A stretch of 64,000 bases of DNA from Streptomyces sp. NBC_01591 (GTDB taxonomy: Bacteria; Actinomycetota; Actinomycetes; Streptomycetales; Streptomycetaceae), in NCBI RefSeq assembly GCF_035918155.1, contig NZ_CP109327.1, positions 8,122,001-8,186,000 on the forward strand, read 5' to 3'. The position numbers and the translations under genes were made by a program. How positions within the stretch are numbered: the first letter of the stretch is position 1; every line of letters starts with the position of its first letter. The notes beneath the pieces are model-generated. The model was given only the letters and a program-made list of their open reading frames with translations. It ran no database searches and was not told the origin of the DNA. Below are positions 1-8,162 of this stretch, in pieces.

Positions 1-80
1 AGTATGGATACGGGGCGCGGGAACGGCCTGTTCGGCATCGTCCGGACGGACCGTCAACCGGCCTGTGTATATTAGGAAAC

Positions 81-99
81 TACCTAGGGTGTCTAGGTA
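81..99. promoter_or_regulatory. TetR-type operator
   Basis: The arms TACCTAG and CTAGGTA form a perfect 7-bp inverted repeat around GGTGT. It lies 21 bases before the TetR start codon and just after a TATATT at 68-73 that could be a -10 element. Size and place fit an autoregulatory operator of the adjacent TetR repressor. Binding is inferred. Confidence 0.6.
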
Positions 100-119
100 T
101 TCTTCGACGGAGGTGGCGG

Positions 120-728
120 ATGGTTCGCGCGGGTCTCACGACCGAACGCGTGGTGGTGGCTGCGGCCGATCTGGCCGACTCCATCGGCTTCGACAAGGTC
201 ACGATCTCCGCGCTGGCCCGCGGCTTCGGGGTCAAGGACGCCAGCCTGTATTCGCACGTCAGGAATCTGCACGACCTGCGTACCCGGGTCGCGCTGCTGG
301 CCGCCGGAGAGTTCATCGACCGGATCGGCGCCGCCGTGGCGGGCCGGGCCGGGAAGGACGCCCTGGTCGCGTTCGCCGATGCCTACCGGGCCTTCGCGCT
401 GGAGCGGCCCGGACGGTACGCGGCGACGCAGATGCGGGTCGACCCCGCGATCGTCGCCCAGTCGTCCGCGTACCACCGCACCATCGAGACCACCGGCGCG
501 ATGCTGCGTGCCTACGGCCTGGCAGAGCCCGATCTCACGGACGCGGTACGGCTGTTGCGCAGCACCTTCCACGGCTACTGCGCCCTGGAGGCGAGCGGGG
601 GCTTCGGTGCGCCCCGCGATGTGCAGACGTCCTGGGAGCGGTCCGTCGAGGCCCTGCACTTCCTGCTGGAGCACTGGCCGTCCGCGACGGGTGAGAAGAC
701 GAACGAGGGGGAGAGCGACCATGGCTGA
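120..728 (+). CDS. TetR family transcriptional regulator
   Basis: This 202-residue protein has an N-terminal helix-turn-helix (about residues 27-52, with the pattern ISALARGFGVKDASLYSHV) and an all-helical C-terminal ligand domain of the kind seen in WHG-type TetR regulators (the TetR_C_33 group). The ATG at 120 is preceded by GGAGG at 109-113. It probably represses itself and the hydrolase gene that follows through the palindrome at 81-99. The two genes overlap by 8 bp, so they are translationally coupled, and the ligand is likely a substrate or product of the hydrolase. The ligand cannot be read from the sequence. Confidence 0.9.
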   Translation: MVRAGLTTERVVVAAADLADSIGFDKVTISALARGFGVKDASLYSHVRNLHDLRTRVALLAAGEFIDRIGAAVAGRAGKDALVAFADAYRAFALERPGRYAATQMRVDPAIVAQSSAYHRTIETTGAMLRAYGLAEPDLTDAVRLLRSTFHGYCALEASGGFGAPRDVQTSWERSVEALHFLLEHWPSATGEKTNEGESDHG

Positions 729-1602
729 CCGCACGGCGCCGGAGCGCACGGGCCGCCTGAAGGTGCCCGGGGCGACGCTGTACTACGAGGTGCGCGGCGA
801 AGGCCCGCTGCTGTTGCTGATGCCGGGCGGGAGCGCCGACGCGGGGCTCTACGACCGGATGGCGGCGCGGCTGGCCGACAGGTGGACCGTCGCGGCCTTC
901 GACCCGCGCGGCTACTCGCGCAGCCTTCTCGACGGCGCGCTCGCGGACCAGCAGGTGGCGGTGCAGAGCGAGGACGCGTACCGGCTCATCGAGCTGCTGT
1001 CGCCGGACGACGGGCCGGTGGCCGTCTTCGGTTCCAGTTCGAGCGCGATCGTCGCCCTGGACCTGCTCTCCCGCCACCCGGAGCGGCTGCACCGAGTGGT
1101 CGCGCACGAACCGCCGTTGGTGGAACTGCTGCCCGATCCGGAACGGGGGCGGAAGCTCTTCGCGGCGGTACGCGACTCCTTCCGCAGGGACGGGGAGGCC
1201 GCGGCGCTGGCCACCATGACCGAGGGCCTGACGGACCCGGAGGCGGTGCCGCCGGCCGGGGGCGGGCACCGGGCGGCGGCCGAACCGTCCGCGCGGGAGG
1301 CCGAGGCGTTCCGGCGGATGCGGGCCAACCTTCCGGTGTTCCTGGAGCACGTGCTGTGCTCGTTCAGCGGTTACGTACCGGACCTGGCGGCCCTGGAGCG
1401 CGCCACGGAGAAGCTGGTCATCGGTGTGGGGGAGGACTCCCGCACCCTGCTCACGGCGATTCCCGGTGTCCGGCTGACGGACCGGGCGATCGGCGGGCTC
1501 GTGGAGTTCCCCGGCGGTCACACCGGCTGCGTCGAGGACCCCGACGCGTTCGCCGCGCGGCTGCGGGCGGTGCTGCTCGACGAAACGCACCGCGGGGCGT
1601 AG
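721..1602 (+). CDS. Alpha/beta hydrolase
   Basis: This 293-residue cytoplasmic protein has the alpha/beta-hydrolase fold. The strand with MPGG near residue 34 supplies the oxyanion region, FDPRGYSRS follows at about 60-68, and the nucleophile elbow is G-S-S-S-S at residues 104-108 (GxSxS rather than the usual GxSxG). The likely catalytic histidine is in FPGGHTG near residue 265. The ATG at 721 lies inside the end of the tetR gene (8-bp overlap), so both are made from one transcript. The family covers esterases, haloperoxidase-like enzymes and lactonases. The substrate is unknown, and the coupling suggests the TetR protein senses it. Confidence 0.85.
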   Translation: MADRTAPERTGRLKVPGATLYYEVRGEGPLLLLMPGGSADAGLYDRMAARLADRWTVAAFDPRGYSRSLLDGALADQQVAVQSEDAYRLIELLSPDDGPVAVFGSSSSAIVALDLLSRHPERLHRVVAHEPPLVELLPDPERGRKLFAAVRDSFRRDGEAAALATMTEGLTDPEAVPPAGGGHRAAAEPSAREAEAFRRMRANLPVFLEHVLCSFSGYVPDLAALERATEKLVIGVGEDSRTLLTAIPGVRLTDRAIGGLVEFPGGHTGCVEDPDAFAARLRAVLLDETHRGA

Positions 1603-1632
1603 CGGCCGTGTTGCTGCGGAAGTAAATGTCCC

Positions 1633-1800
1633 ATGCCGACGGCGACCGGGACCACGGCGACCGGCACTATCGAGGACGTCCGGCCCGTGGTGGTGCTGAT
1701 GCAGGAACCGCAGCTTCGACCACTGCTTCGGCAGACTCAAGGGCGTACGCGGCTTCTCGGACCGGTCCGGGATCACCCTCCCGTGGCCGCCCCGGCGCCC
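1633..1800 (+). pseudogene. Phospholipase C (phosphoesterase family) fossil
   Basis: One frame reads GTIEDVRPVVVLMQE up to about 1714. The next frame then reads NRSFDHCFGRLKGVRGFSD once two A residues are restored (GAACCGC instead of GAAAACCGC near 1714-1720). Together these match the N-terminal signature MQENRSFDHYFG of the pfam04185 phosphoesterase/non-haemolytic phospholipase C family, whose Asn and His are active-site residues. Only about 50 of some 500-700 codons remain, with nothing recognisable after about 1800. It is a deletion remnant and makes no enzyme. Confidence 0.75.
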
Positions 1801-1862
1801 GCGCGTACCGGGCATCGACGGGGGACGGGACGACCAGGCGTCCCGTCCCGCCTCCGCACGGT

Positions 1863-2648
1863 CTAGAGCGGCGTGACGTAGGCGCCGGTGAGCCCGCCGT
1901 CGACCAGGAAGTCGGTGGCGTTGACGAAGGAGGAGTCGTCGCTGGCCAGGAAGGCCACGGCGGCGGCCATCTCGGTGGGCTCGGCGAACCGGCCGACCGG
2001 GATGTGCACCAGCCTGCGCGCGGCCCGCTCCGGGTCCTTGGCGAACAACTCCTGGAGCAGCGGGGTGTTGACCGGCCCGGGGCACAGCGCGTTGACCCGG
2101 ATGCCCTCCCGCGCGAACTGCACACCGAGTTCGCGCGACATGGCCAGGACGCCGCCCTTGGAGGCGGTGTAGGAGATCTGCGAGGTGGCGGCGCCCATCC
2201 GGGCCACGAACGAGGCCGTGTTGATGATGGAGCCCTTGCCCTGGCGGCACATGTACGGGATGGCGGCCTTGCAGCACAGGTAGACGGAGGTGAGGTTGAC
2301 CTCCTGCACCCGGCGCCAGGCGTCGAGGCCGGTCTCCAGGATGGAGTCGTCCTCGGGCGGCGAGATCCCCGCGTTGTTGAAGGCGATGTCGACCGAGCCG
2401 TACGTGTCGAACGCGGCCTTGAACAACGCCTCCACCTGCTCGGCGTCCGTGACGTCGGTGCGTACGAAGAGGCCGTCGACCTCCTCGGCGGCGGCCTTGC
2501 CGCTCTCCTCGTCCACATCGGCGCAGACGACGTGCGCGCCCTCGGCGGCCAACCGCCGGACGGTGGCCAGTCCGATGCCGCTGCCGGCTCCGGTGACTAC
2601 GGCGGTGCGGCCGACCAGGCGGCGGCAGACTGCGGTGGTGTCGGTCAT
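1863..2648 (-). CDS. Short-chain dehydrogenase, likely gamma-glutamyl-alcohol oxidation
   Basis: This is a classical 261-residue SDR: nucleotide-binding TGAGSGIG at residues 19-26, NNAG at 91-94, catalytic Ser146, Tyr160 and Lys164, and a C-terminal VDGG loop. Acidic residues after the second strand (CADVDEE) favour NAD over NADP. It is the last gene of a minus-strand operon with the aldehyde dehydrogenase (5-bp gap) and the glutamine-synthetase-like ligase. In that context it would oxidise the hydroxyl of gamma-glutamylethanolamide to the aldehyde used by the next enzyme. The reaction is inferred from the neighbours; the fold is certain. Confidence 0.85.
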   Translation of the reverse strand: MTDTTAVCRRLVGRTAVVTGAGSGIGLATVRRLAAEGAHVVCADVDEESGKAAAEEVDGLFVRTDVTDAEQVEALFKAAFDTYGSVDIAFNNAGISPPEDDSILETGLDAWRRVQEVNLTSVYLCCKAAIPYMCRQGKGSIINTASFVARMGAATSQISYTASKGGVLAMSRELGVQFAREGIRVNALCPGPVNTPLLQELFAKDPERAARRLVHIPVGRFAEPTEMAAAVAFLASDDSSFVNATDFLVDGGLTGAYVTPL

Positions 2649-2653
2649 GGTGC

Positions 2654-4042
2654 TCAGGCCTCCGTGCTGATGAAGACGTTCTTGGTTTCGGTGAAGGCGG
2701 CGAGTGCGTCGGGGCCGAGCTCGCGGCCCAGTCCGGACTGTTTGTAGCCGCCGAAGGGGGTGGCGTAGCGGACGCTGGAGTGCGAGTTGACCGAGAGGTT
2801 TCCGGCCCGCAGGCCCTGGCCGACCCGCAGGGCACGGGCCACGTCACGCGTCCAGACCGATCCGGCCAGCCCGTACTCCGTCGCGTTCGCCAGCCGTACG
2901 GCGTCCGCCTCGTCGTCGAAGGGCAGCACCACGGCGACCGGCCCGAAGACCTCGTCGACGGCCACCGAGGCGTCCGGCGACACCCCGGCGAGAACGGTCG
3001 GCGGGTACCAGAACCCCGGGCCGTCCGGCGCCGAGCCGAGGATGGTCCGTACGCCGTCGGGCAGGACGTCCACGAACGCGCTCACGCGCTCCTGCTGGAC
3101 GGCCGAGATCAGCGGACCCATCTGGGTCTTCTCGTCCGACGGGTCACCGACCACCACCGCGGCGACGGCCGGTGCCAGCAGATCGAGGAAGCGGTCGTAG
3201 GCCGAGCGCTCGACCAGGATGCGGGTCCGGGCGCAGCAGTCCTGGCCGGCGTTGTCCAGGAAGGACATCGGAGCGGCGGCCGCCGCGGCCTCCAGGTCGG
3301 CGTCGGCGAAGACCACGTTCGGGCTCTTGCCGCCGAGTTCCAGGGTCAGGCGCTTCACGCGTTCGGCGCAGCGGGTCATGATGTGCTTGCCGGTCCGGGT
3401 GGAGCCGGTGAAGACGATCTTGGCCACGCCGGGGTGGTCCACCAGGGCGGCGCCCGCCACCGGTCCTTCGCCCGGCAGCACCTGGAACAGTCCGCCGGGC
3501 AGCCCGGCCTCCAGGGCCAGTTCCGCCAGGCGCAGCGCGGTCAGTGGTGTGGTCTCGGCGGGTTTGAGCAGGACGGCGTTGCCGGCGGCGAGTGCCGGGG
3601 CCGCACCCCAGGCGGCGATCGGCATCGGGAAGTTCCAGGGGGCGATGACCCCGATGACGCCGAGTGGTTCCAGGAGGGTGAAGTCGATGCCGCCGGCGAC
3701 CGGGATCTGCCGGCCGAGCAGGCGTTCGACGCCGCCCGCGCAGTAGTCGAGGAGGTCGCGCACATTGCCCGCCTCCCAGCGGGCGTTGCCGATGGTGTGA
3801 CCGGCCTCGCGGACCTCCAGCAGGGCCAGTTCCTCGATGTGTTCGTCGACGACGGCGGCGAACCGGCGGAGCAGCCGGGCCCGGTCGGCGGGTGCCGCCG
3901 CGGCCCAGACGCGCTGGGCGGTGGCGGCACGGGCGACGGCCGCGTCGACGGTGGCGACGTCGGTGGCCGGGACGGCGGCGATGACCTCGGCGGTGGCCGG
4001 GTTCAGGATGTCCAGGCTGTGGGGTGCGGACTGATGGGACAC
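2654..4042 (-). CDS. Aldehyde dehydrogenase (NAD(P)-dependent)
   Basis: The 462-residue protein is a full-length aldehyde dehydrogenase. It shows PWNFP at 135-139, the nucleotide-binding FTGSTRTG at 211-218, the general base Glu235 in LELGG, and catalytic Cys269 in AGQDC. The GTG start at 4042 is chosen because the protein then begins VSHQSAPHSLDILNPAT, as in homologues. It sits 38 bp after the ligase gene and 5 bp before the SDR gene. The likely job is oxidation of a gamma-glutamyl amino-aldehyde to the acid (for example gamma-glutamylglycine), parallel to PuuC in putrescine breakdown. The substrate is inferred from context. Confidence 0.88.
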   Translation of the reverse strand: MSHQSAPHSLDILNPATAEVIAAVPATDVATVDAAVARAATAQRVWAAAAPADRARLLRRFAAVVDEHIEELALLEVREAGHTIGNARWEAGNVRDLLDYCAGGVERLLGRQIPVAGGIDFTLLEPLGVIGVIAPWNFPMPIAAWGAAPALAAGNAVLLKPAETTPLTALRLAELALEAGLPGGLFQVLPGEGPVAGAALVDHPGVAKIVFTGSTRTGKHIMTRCAERVKRLTLELGGKSPNVVFADADLEAAAAAAPMSFLDNAGQDCCARTRILVERSAYDRFLDLLAPAVAAVVVGDPSDEKTQMGPLISAVQQERVSAFVDVLPDGVRTILGSAPDGPGFWYPPTVLAGVSPDASVAVDEVFGPVAVVLPFDDEADAVRLANATEYGLAGSVWTRDVARALRVGQGLRAGNLSVNSHSSVRYATPFGGYKQSGLGRELGPDALAAFTETKNVFISTEA

Positions 4043-4080
4043 GTACGGGCCTCGATCGGGAGTGAGGGACGGGGCGGAGG

Positions 4081-5445
4081 TCACAGGCGCTCGAAGGAGC
4101 GTCGCAGCTCCCAGTCGGTCACGGCGGCGTCGTAGGCGGCGAGTTCGACACGCGCCATGTTCAGATAGTGCGCGACGACCTCCTCGCCGAACGCCTCCTT
4201 GGCGATGGGGCTGGCCTCCCACAGGTCTGCTGCCTCGCGCAGGGTGGTCGGCACCTGCTCGTACTCGGAGGTGTAGGCGTTGCCTGTGCAGGCCTCCGGC
4301 AGCGCCAGCTCGTGCTCGACGCCGTACAGCCCCGCGGCGACCAGTCCGGCGGTGGCGAGATACGGATTGACGTCGCCGCCGGGCAGCCGGTTCTCGAAGC
4401 GGCGGGAGCGGCCGTGACCGACCACGCGCAGGGAGCAGGTGCGGTTGTCGTGGCCCCAGGCGACGGCGGTCGGCGCGAAGGAGCCGGGCTGGAACCGCTT
4501 GTAGGAGTTGATGTTCGGCGCGTACAGCAGGGAGAAGTCGCGCAGGGCGGCGAGCTGTCCGGCGAGGAAGTGCCGCATCAGGTCGGACATGGCGTCCGGG
4601 CCGTCACCCGCCATCGCGTTGTCACCGTTGTCGTCGGTGAGCGAGAGGTGGATGTGGCAGGAGTTGCCTTCGCGCTCGTCGTACTTGGCCATGAAGGTGA
4701 GCGAGACGCCCTCCTGCGCGGCGATCTCCTTGGCGCCCGTCTTGTAGACCGCGTGCTGGTCGCAGGTGACCAGCGCCTCGTCGTAGCGGAAGGCGATCTC
4801 GTGCTGGCCGAGATTGCACTCGCCCTTGGCCGACTCGACGGTCAGCCCGGCCGCCTGCATCTCGTTGCGGATGCGGCGCAGCAGGGGTTCGACGCGGCCG
4901 GTGCCGAGGATGGAGTAGTCGATGTTGTACTGATTGGCCGGGGTCAGCCCGCGGTAGCCGCGGTCCCAGGCCTGCTCGTAACTGTCCTTGAAGACGATGA
5001 ACTCCAGCTCCGTGCCCACCTGGGCCCGGTAGCCGAGGCCGGCCAGCCGGTCCAGCTGCCGGCGCAGGACCTGGCGCGGTGCGGCGACGACCGGGCTGCC
5101 GTCGTTCCAGGCGAGATCGGCGACGAGCAGCGCGGTGCCCTCGTGCCAGGGCAGGAGCCGCAGGGTGGCGAGGTCCGGGAGCATGGCGAAGTCGCCGTAG
5201 CCGCGCTCCCAGGAGGACATTGCATAGCCGTCGACGGTGTTCATGTCGGTGTCGACGGCCAACAGATAGTTGCAGCCCTCGGTACCGTGCTCCAGAACCT
5301 CGGCGAGGAAGAACCCGGCGGCGAACCGCTTGCCCTGGAGTCGGCCCTGCATATCGGGAAAGGCCAGGACGACGGTGTCGATGGACCCGCTCGCGACGAG
5401 TGAGCGCAGCTCCTCGACGGCGAGCGGGGGTGTGCGGTCTGCCAC
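4081..5445 (-). CDS. Glutamine-synthetase-like gamma-glutamylamine ligase (GlnA4/PuuA type)
   Basis: This 454-residue member of the glutamine synthetase fold has the ATP/metal-binding catalytic half (QVGTELEF, then NSCHIHLSL, later FAPTAVAWG and ENRLPGGDVNPYLA). These are the landmarks of PuuA, IpuC and the Streptomyces GlnA2/3/4 paralogues rather than of housekeeping GlnA. The GTG at 5445 follows AAGGAGGAA. Such enzymes join glutamate to an amine using ATP. The neighbouring ethanolamine-type permease, SDR, ALDH and amidase make ethanolamine the best substrate, as described for GlnA4 of S. coelicolor. A polyamine substrate remains possible. It is divergent from the permease gene. Confidence 0.85.
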   Translation of the reverse strand: MADRTPPLAVEELRSLVASGSIDTVVLAFPDMQGRLQGKRFAAGFFLAEVLEHGTEGCNYLLAVDTDMNTVDGYAMSSWERGYGDFAMLPDLATLRLLPWHEGTALLVADLAWNDGSPVVAAPRQVLRRQLDRLAGLGYRAQVGTELEFIVFKDSYEQAWDRGYRGLTPANQYNIDYSILGTGRVEPLLRRIRNEMQAAGLTVESAKGECNLGQHEIAFRYDEALVTCDQHAVYKTGAKEIAAQEGVSLTFMAKYDEREGNSCHIHLSLTDDNGDNAMAGDGPDAMSDLMRHFLAGQLAALRDFSLLYAPNINSYKRFQPGSFAPTAVAWGHDNRTCSLRVVGHGRSRRFENRLPGGDVNPYLATAGLVAAGLYGVEHELALPEACTGNAYTSEYEQVPTTLREAADLWEASPIAKEAFGEEVVAHYLNMARVELAAYDAAVTDWELRRSFERL

Positions 5446-5559
5446 GGGATTCCTCCTTGGGTGCACCGAGACCGATAAGGTATGACAGAGAACCATTGCT
5501 TGGGAAGAGGGCCCGGCCGGTGGTGGCGGATCGCCTTCGAGGAGGCGCCCGGTGCACCC

Positions 5560-5597
5560 GTCACGAGTAATGCGTGCAACCGTAACCACTGTTTAAC
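5560..5597. promoter_or_regulatory. GlnR-like half-site array in a divergent promoter region
   Basis: GTCAC (5560-5564), GTAAC (5582-5586) and TTAAC (5593-5597) fall on the 11-bp grid of the actinobacterial GlnR box (gTnAc-n6-GaAAc repeated). The half-site expected at 5571-5575 is poor (TGCGT). The array lies between the divergent ligase and permease genes, where nitrogen control would make sense. MtrA reads a related GTnAC motif and is an alternative. Confidence 0.45.
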
Positions 5598-5713
5598 GTG
5601 TGTCCCTTGTGTTTCCTCTGGCGTTCCACAAAGGTGTATCGGCGAACCTTTGATGCGCCCTCTTCGCCTCCCACGCCTCGACGCAGCGCCGTCGACACAC
5701 ATCTGGAGTGCCC

Positions 5714-7183
5714 ATGGCCCAGGGAACCGACACCCCCACCAGCCCACCCGGCGACACGGCCGGCGCGGCGACCGGAACGGACGAGTACCTGCACCGCCGC
5801 ACCCTGCGCCGGGGCAGCGCGGGCTGGCTCCTGCTGACCGGACTCGGCGTCGCCTATGTCGTGTCCGGCGACTACTCCGGCTGGAACATCGGCCTCTCCA
5901 AGGGTGGCTTCGGCGGACTCGCCGCGGCCACCGTGCTGATGGGCCTGATGTACGCGTGCCTGGTCTTCGCGCTGGCGGAACTCTCCGCCATCCTGCCCAC
6001 CGCCGGTGGCGGCTACGGCTTCGCACGCCGCGCCCTGGGCACCTGGGGCGGCTTCCTGACCGGTACGGCCATCCTCATCGAGTACATCCTCGCCCCCGCC
6101 GCCATCTCGCTGTTCATCGGTGACTACGTCCAGTCCCTCGGCCTGTTCGGGCTCACCTCCGGCTGGCCCGTCTACCTCGCGTGCTTCACCGTCTTCATCG
6201 GGATCCACCTCTGGGGCGTCGGCGAGGCGCTGCGGTTCAGCCTGATCGTGACCGCCGTCGCCGTGGCCGCTCTGCTGATCTTCGCCATCGGCGCGTTCAC
6301 CGACTTCGACGCGGACCGGCTCAACGACATCCCGGTGGACACCGGCGCACTCGGCTCCTCGTCCTGGCTGCCCTTCGGGCTGCTCGGCATCTGGGCCGCC
6401 TTCCCCTTCGGCATGTGGTTCTTCCTGGGCGTCGAGGGCGTGCCGCTCGCCGCCGAGGAGGCCAAGGACCCGGTCAGGTCGATGCCGAGGGCGCTGGCCA
6501 TCTCTCTGACCGTGCTGGTGGGGCTGGCGGTGCTCACCTTCCTCTCCGCCACCGGCGCACAGGGCGCGAAGGCCATCCAGGAAGCGGGCAACCCCCTTGT
6601 GGTCGCGCTGGAGGGCGAGGGCGGTCCCACCGGCCTGAGCCGCTTCGTCAACTACGCCGGCCTGGCGGGCCTGGTGGCCTCGTTCTTCTCGCTGATCTTC
6701 GCCGGCTCCCGCCAGCTGTTCGCGCTCTCCCGGGCCGGCTACCTGCCGCGCTTCCTCTCGCTGACCAACCGCCGCAAGTCCCCCTACCTCGGCCTGCTGA
6801 TCCCCGGCGCGATCGGCTTCACGCTGGCCGCCTGGATCGGCAACGGCGGCCGGATGCTGAACGTCGCCGTATTCGGCGCCACCATCAGCTACGCGTTGAT
6901 GGCGCTCTCCCACATCGTGCTGCGCCGCCGCGAACCGCACCTCGAACGGCCCTACCGCACGCCCGGCGGCGCGCTCACCTCGTCCGTGGCGTTCGTGCTG
7001 GCATGCTCGGCACTGGTGGCGACCTTCCTGGTGGACCGGAACGCGGCGTTCATCGCTCTCGGCGTGTACGCGGTGGCACTGGCCTACTTCGCCTTCTACA
7101 GCCGCCACCGCCTTGTCGCGAGCGCTCCGGAGGAGGAGTTCGCCGCCCTGGCGGCGGCCGAGGCCGAACTGTCGCGGGACTGA
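5714..7183 (+). CDS. APC-family permease, ethanolamine permease type
   Basis: This 489-residue integral membrane protein has about twelve hydrophobic helices after a 40-residue hydrophilic head. The first helices read GVAYVVSGDYSGWNIGLS and AELSAILPTAGGGYGFARRA, the hallmark of the ethanolamine permease branch of the amino acid-polyamine-organocation family. ATG 5714 is preferred over the in-frame GTG at 5708 because GGAG at 5705-5708 is correctly spaced only for the ATG. It is divergent from the ligase operon and about 130 bp upstream of the gamma-glutamyl hydrolase, so uptake and processing are paired. Substrate assignment rests on family resemblance. Confidence 0.82.
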   Translation: MAQGTDTPTSPPGDTAGAATGTDEYLHRRTLRRGSAGWLLLTGLGVAYVVSGDYSGWNIGLSKGGFGGLAAATVLMGLMYACLVFALAELSAILPTAGGGYGFARRALGTWGGFLTGTAILIEYILAPAAISLFIGDYVQSLGLFGLTSGWPVYLACFTVFIGIHLWGVGEALRFSLIVTAVAVAALLIFAIGAFTDFDADRLNDIPVDTGALGSSSWLPFGLLGIWAAFPFGMWFFLGVEGVPLAAEEAKDPVRSMPRALAISLTVLVGLAVLTFLSATGAQGAKAIQEAGNPLVVALEGEGGPTGLSRFVNYAGLAGLVASFFSLIFAGSRQLFALSRAGYLPRFLSLTNRRKSPYLGLLIPGAIGFTLAAWIGNGGRMLNVAVFGATISYALMALSHIVLRRREPHLERPYRTPGGALTSSVAFVLACSALVATFLVDRNAAFIALGVYAVALAYFAFYSRHRLVASAPEEEFAALAAAEAELSRD

Positions 7184-7310
7184 ACGGGACCGCGACACAA
7201 GGCCGTTGTCCGCACGCCTGCCCGCCCGTGCCACTGCCCGTCCGTGCCACGCCCGCGCGCGGCAGGGGCGCACCACGACCGATCAGCGAACGAACCAGAG
7301 GAGGGGCTCC

Positions 7311-8033
7311 ATGACCCGGCCCGTCATCGGCATCAGCACCTATCAGGAACCGGCCCGGTGGGGCGTGTGGGACATGCCGGCCGCCCTGCTGCCCATCGGC
7401 TACCCGCGCCTGGTGCGGGCGGCCGGCGGCCTGGCGGTGATGCTGCCGCCCGACGACACCGCCGACGCGGCCCGGGAGACCGTGGCGGCACTGGACGGTG
7501 TGGTGATCGCGGGCGGCGCCGATGTCGAACCGGCCCGCTACGGCGAGTCGCCCGATCCCCGCACCGGCCCGCCCGCCCGCGAACGCGACGCGTGGGAACT
7601 CGCCCTGATCGAGGCGGCGATCGACCAGCACGTCCCGCTGCTGGGCATCTGCCGGGGCATGCAACTGCTCAACGTCGCCCTCGGTGGCACCCTGCACCAG
7701 CACCTGGACGGGCACACCGGCGGCCCCGGCGTCTTCGGCGAACACACCGTCACCCCCGTTCGCGGCACGGTGTACGCGGCAGCCGTCGCGGAACCGGCCG
7801 CGGTGCCCGCCTACCACCACCAGGCCGTGGACCGCCTGGGATCCGGCCTCACGGCAAGCGCCCACGCGCCCGACGGCACCGTGGAGGCCCTGGAACTCAC
7901 CGACCACGACAGCCTGGTGCTGGGGGTCCAGTGGCACCCCGAAATGGGCGACGACATCCGGATCATGGCCGCCCTCGTGAACGCGGCGGCCCGGCACCGC
8001 TCCGTCACCCGCGCGGGCGCGCCCGTACCGTAA
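7311..8033 (+). CDS. Gamma-glutamyl amidohydrolase (PuuD-like, class I GATase)
   Basis: This is a 240-residue peptidase C26 protein. The nucleophile is Cys114 in LGICRGMQLLN, with His209 and Glu211 in VQWHPEM, an intact triad. The ATG at 7311 follows AGGAGGGG at a good distance. PuuD-type enzymes release glutamate from gamma-glutamyl products. Placed after the permease and across from ligase, SDR and ALDH, it would split gamma-glutamylglycine (or gamma-glutamyl-GABA) to regenerate glutamate. It closes the pathway, which is otherwise complete in this locus. Confidence 0.88.
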   Translation: MTRPVIGISTYQEPARWGVWDMPAALLPIGYPRLVRAAGGLAVMLPPDDTADAARETVAALDGVVIAGGADVEPARYGESPDPRTGPPARERDAWELALIEAAIDQHVPLLGICRGMQLLNVALGGTLHQHLDGHTGGPGVFGEHTVTPVRGTVYAAAVAEPAAVPAYHHQAVDRLGSGLTASAHAPDGTVEALELTDHDSLVLGVQWHPEMGDDIRIMAALVNAAARHRSVTRAGAPVP

Positions 8034-8162
8034 CCGCCGGAGAGGGCGGGGCCGTTGGGTCGGCCGTGACGGTGAGCCCCGGGGCTCTCTTGTCAGCGGC
8101 CTTTGCCTGCACATAAGTTGGGCGCTTGCGACGTGTCCTACTGTCAGTGGGGGAGCCAAGTC

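Noticed and set aside
535..2847. A 770-codon open frame on the minus strand across tetR, the hydrolase and the SDR
   Set aside because: It is antisense to or out of frame with clear family genes, is Arg/Pro/Gly-rich without domains, and has no ribosome site. Long open shadow frames are normal at this GC content. The same applies to the giant antisense frames at 8373-10964, 12201-15728 and 30568-32616.
8034..8162. c-di-AMP (ydaO-type) riboswitch before the Rpf gene
   Set aside because: Such riboswitches often precede rpfA in actinobacteria, but the 129-bp leader is too short and shows none of the expected paired elements.
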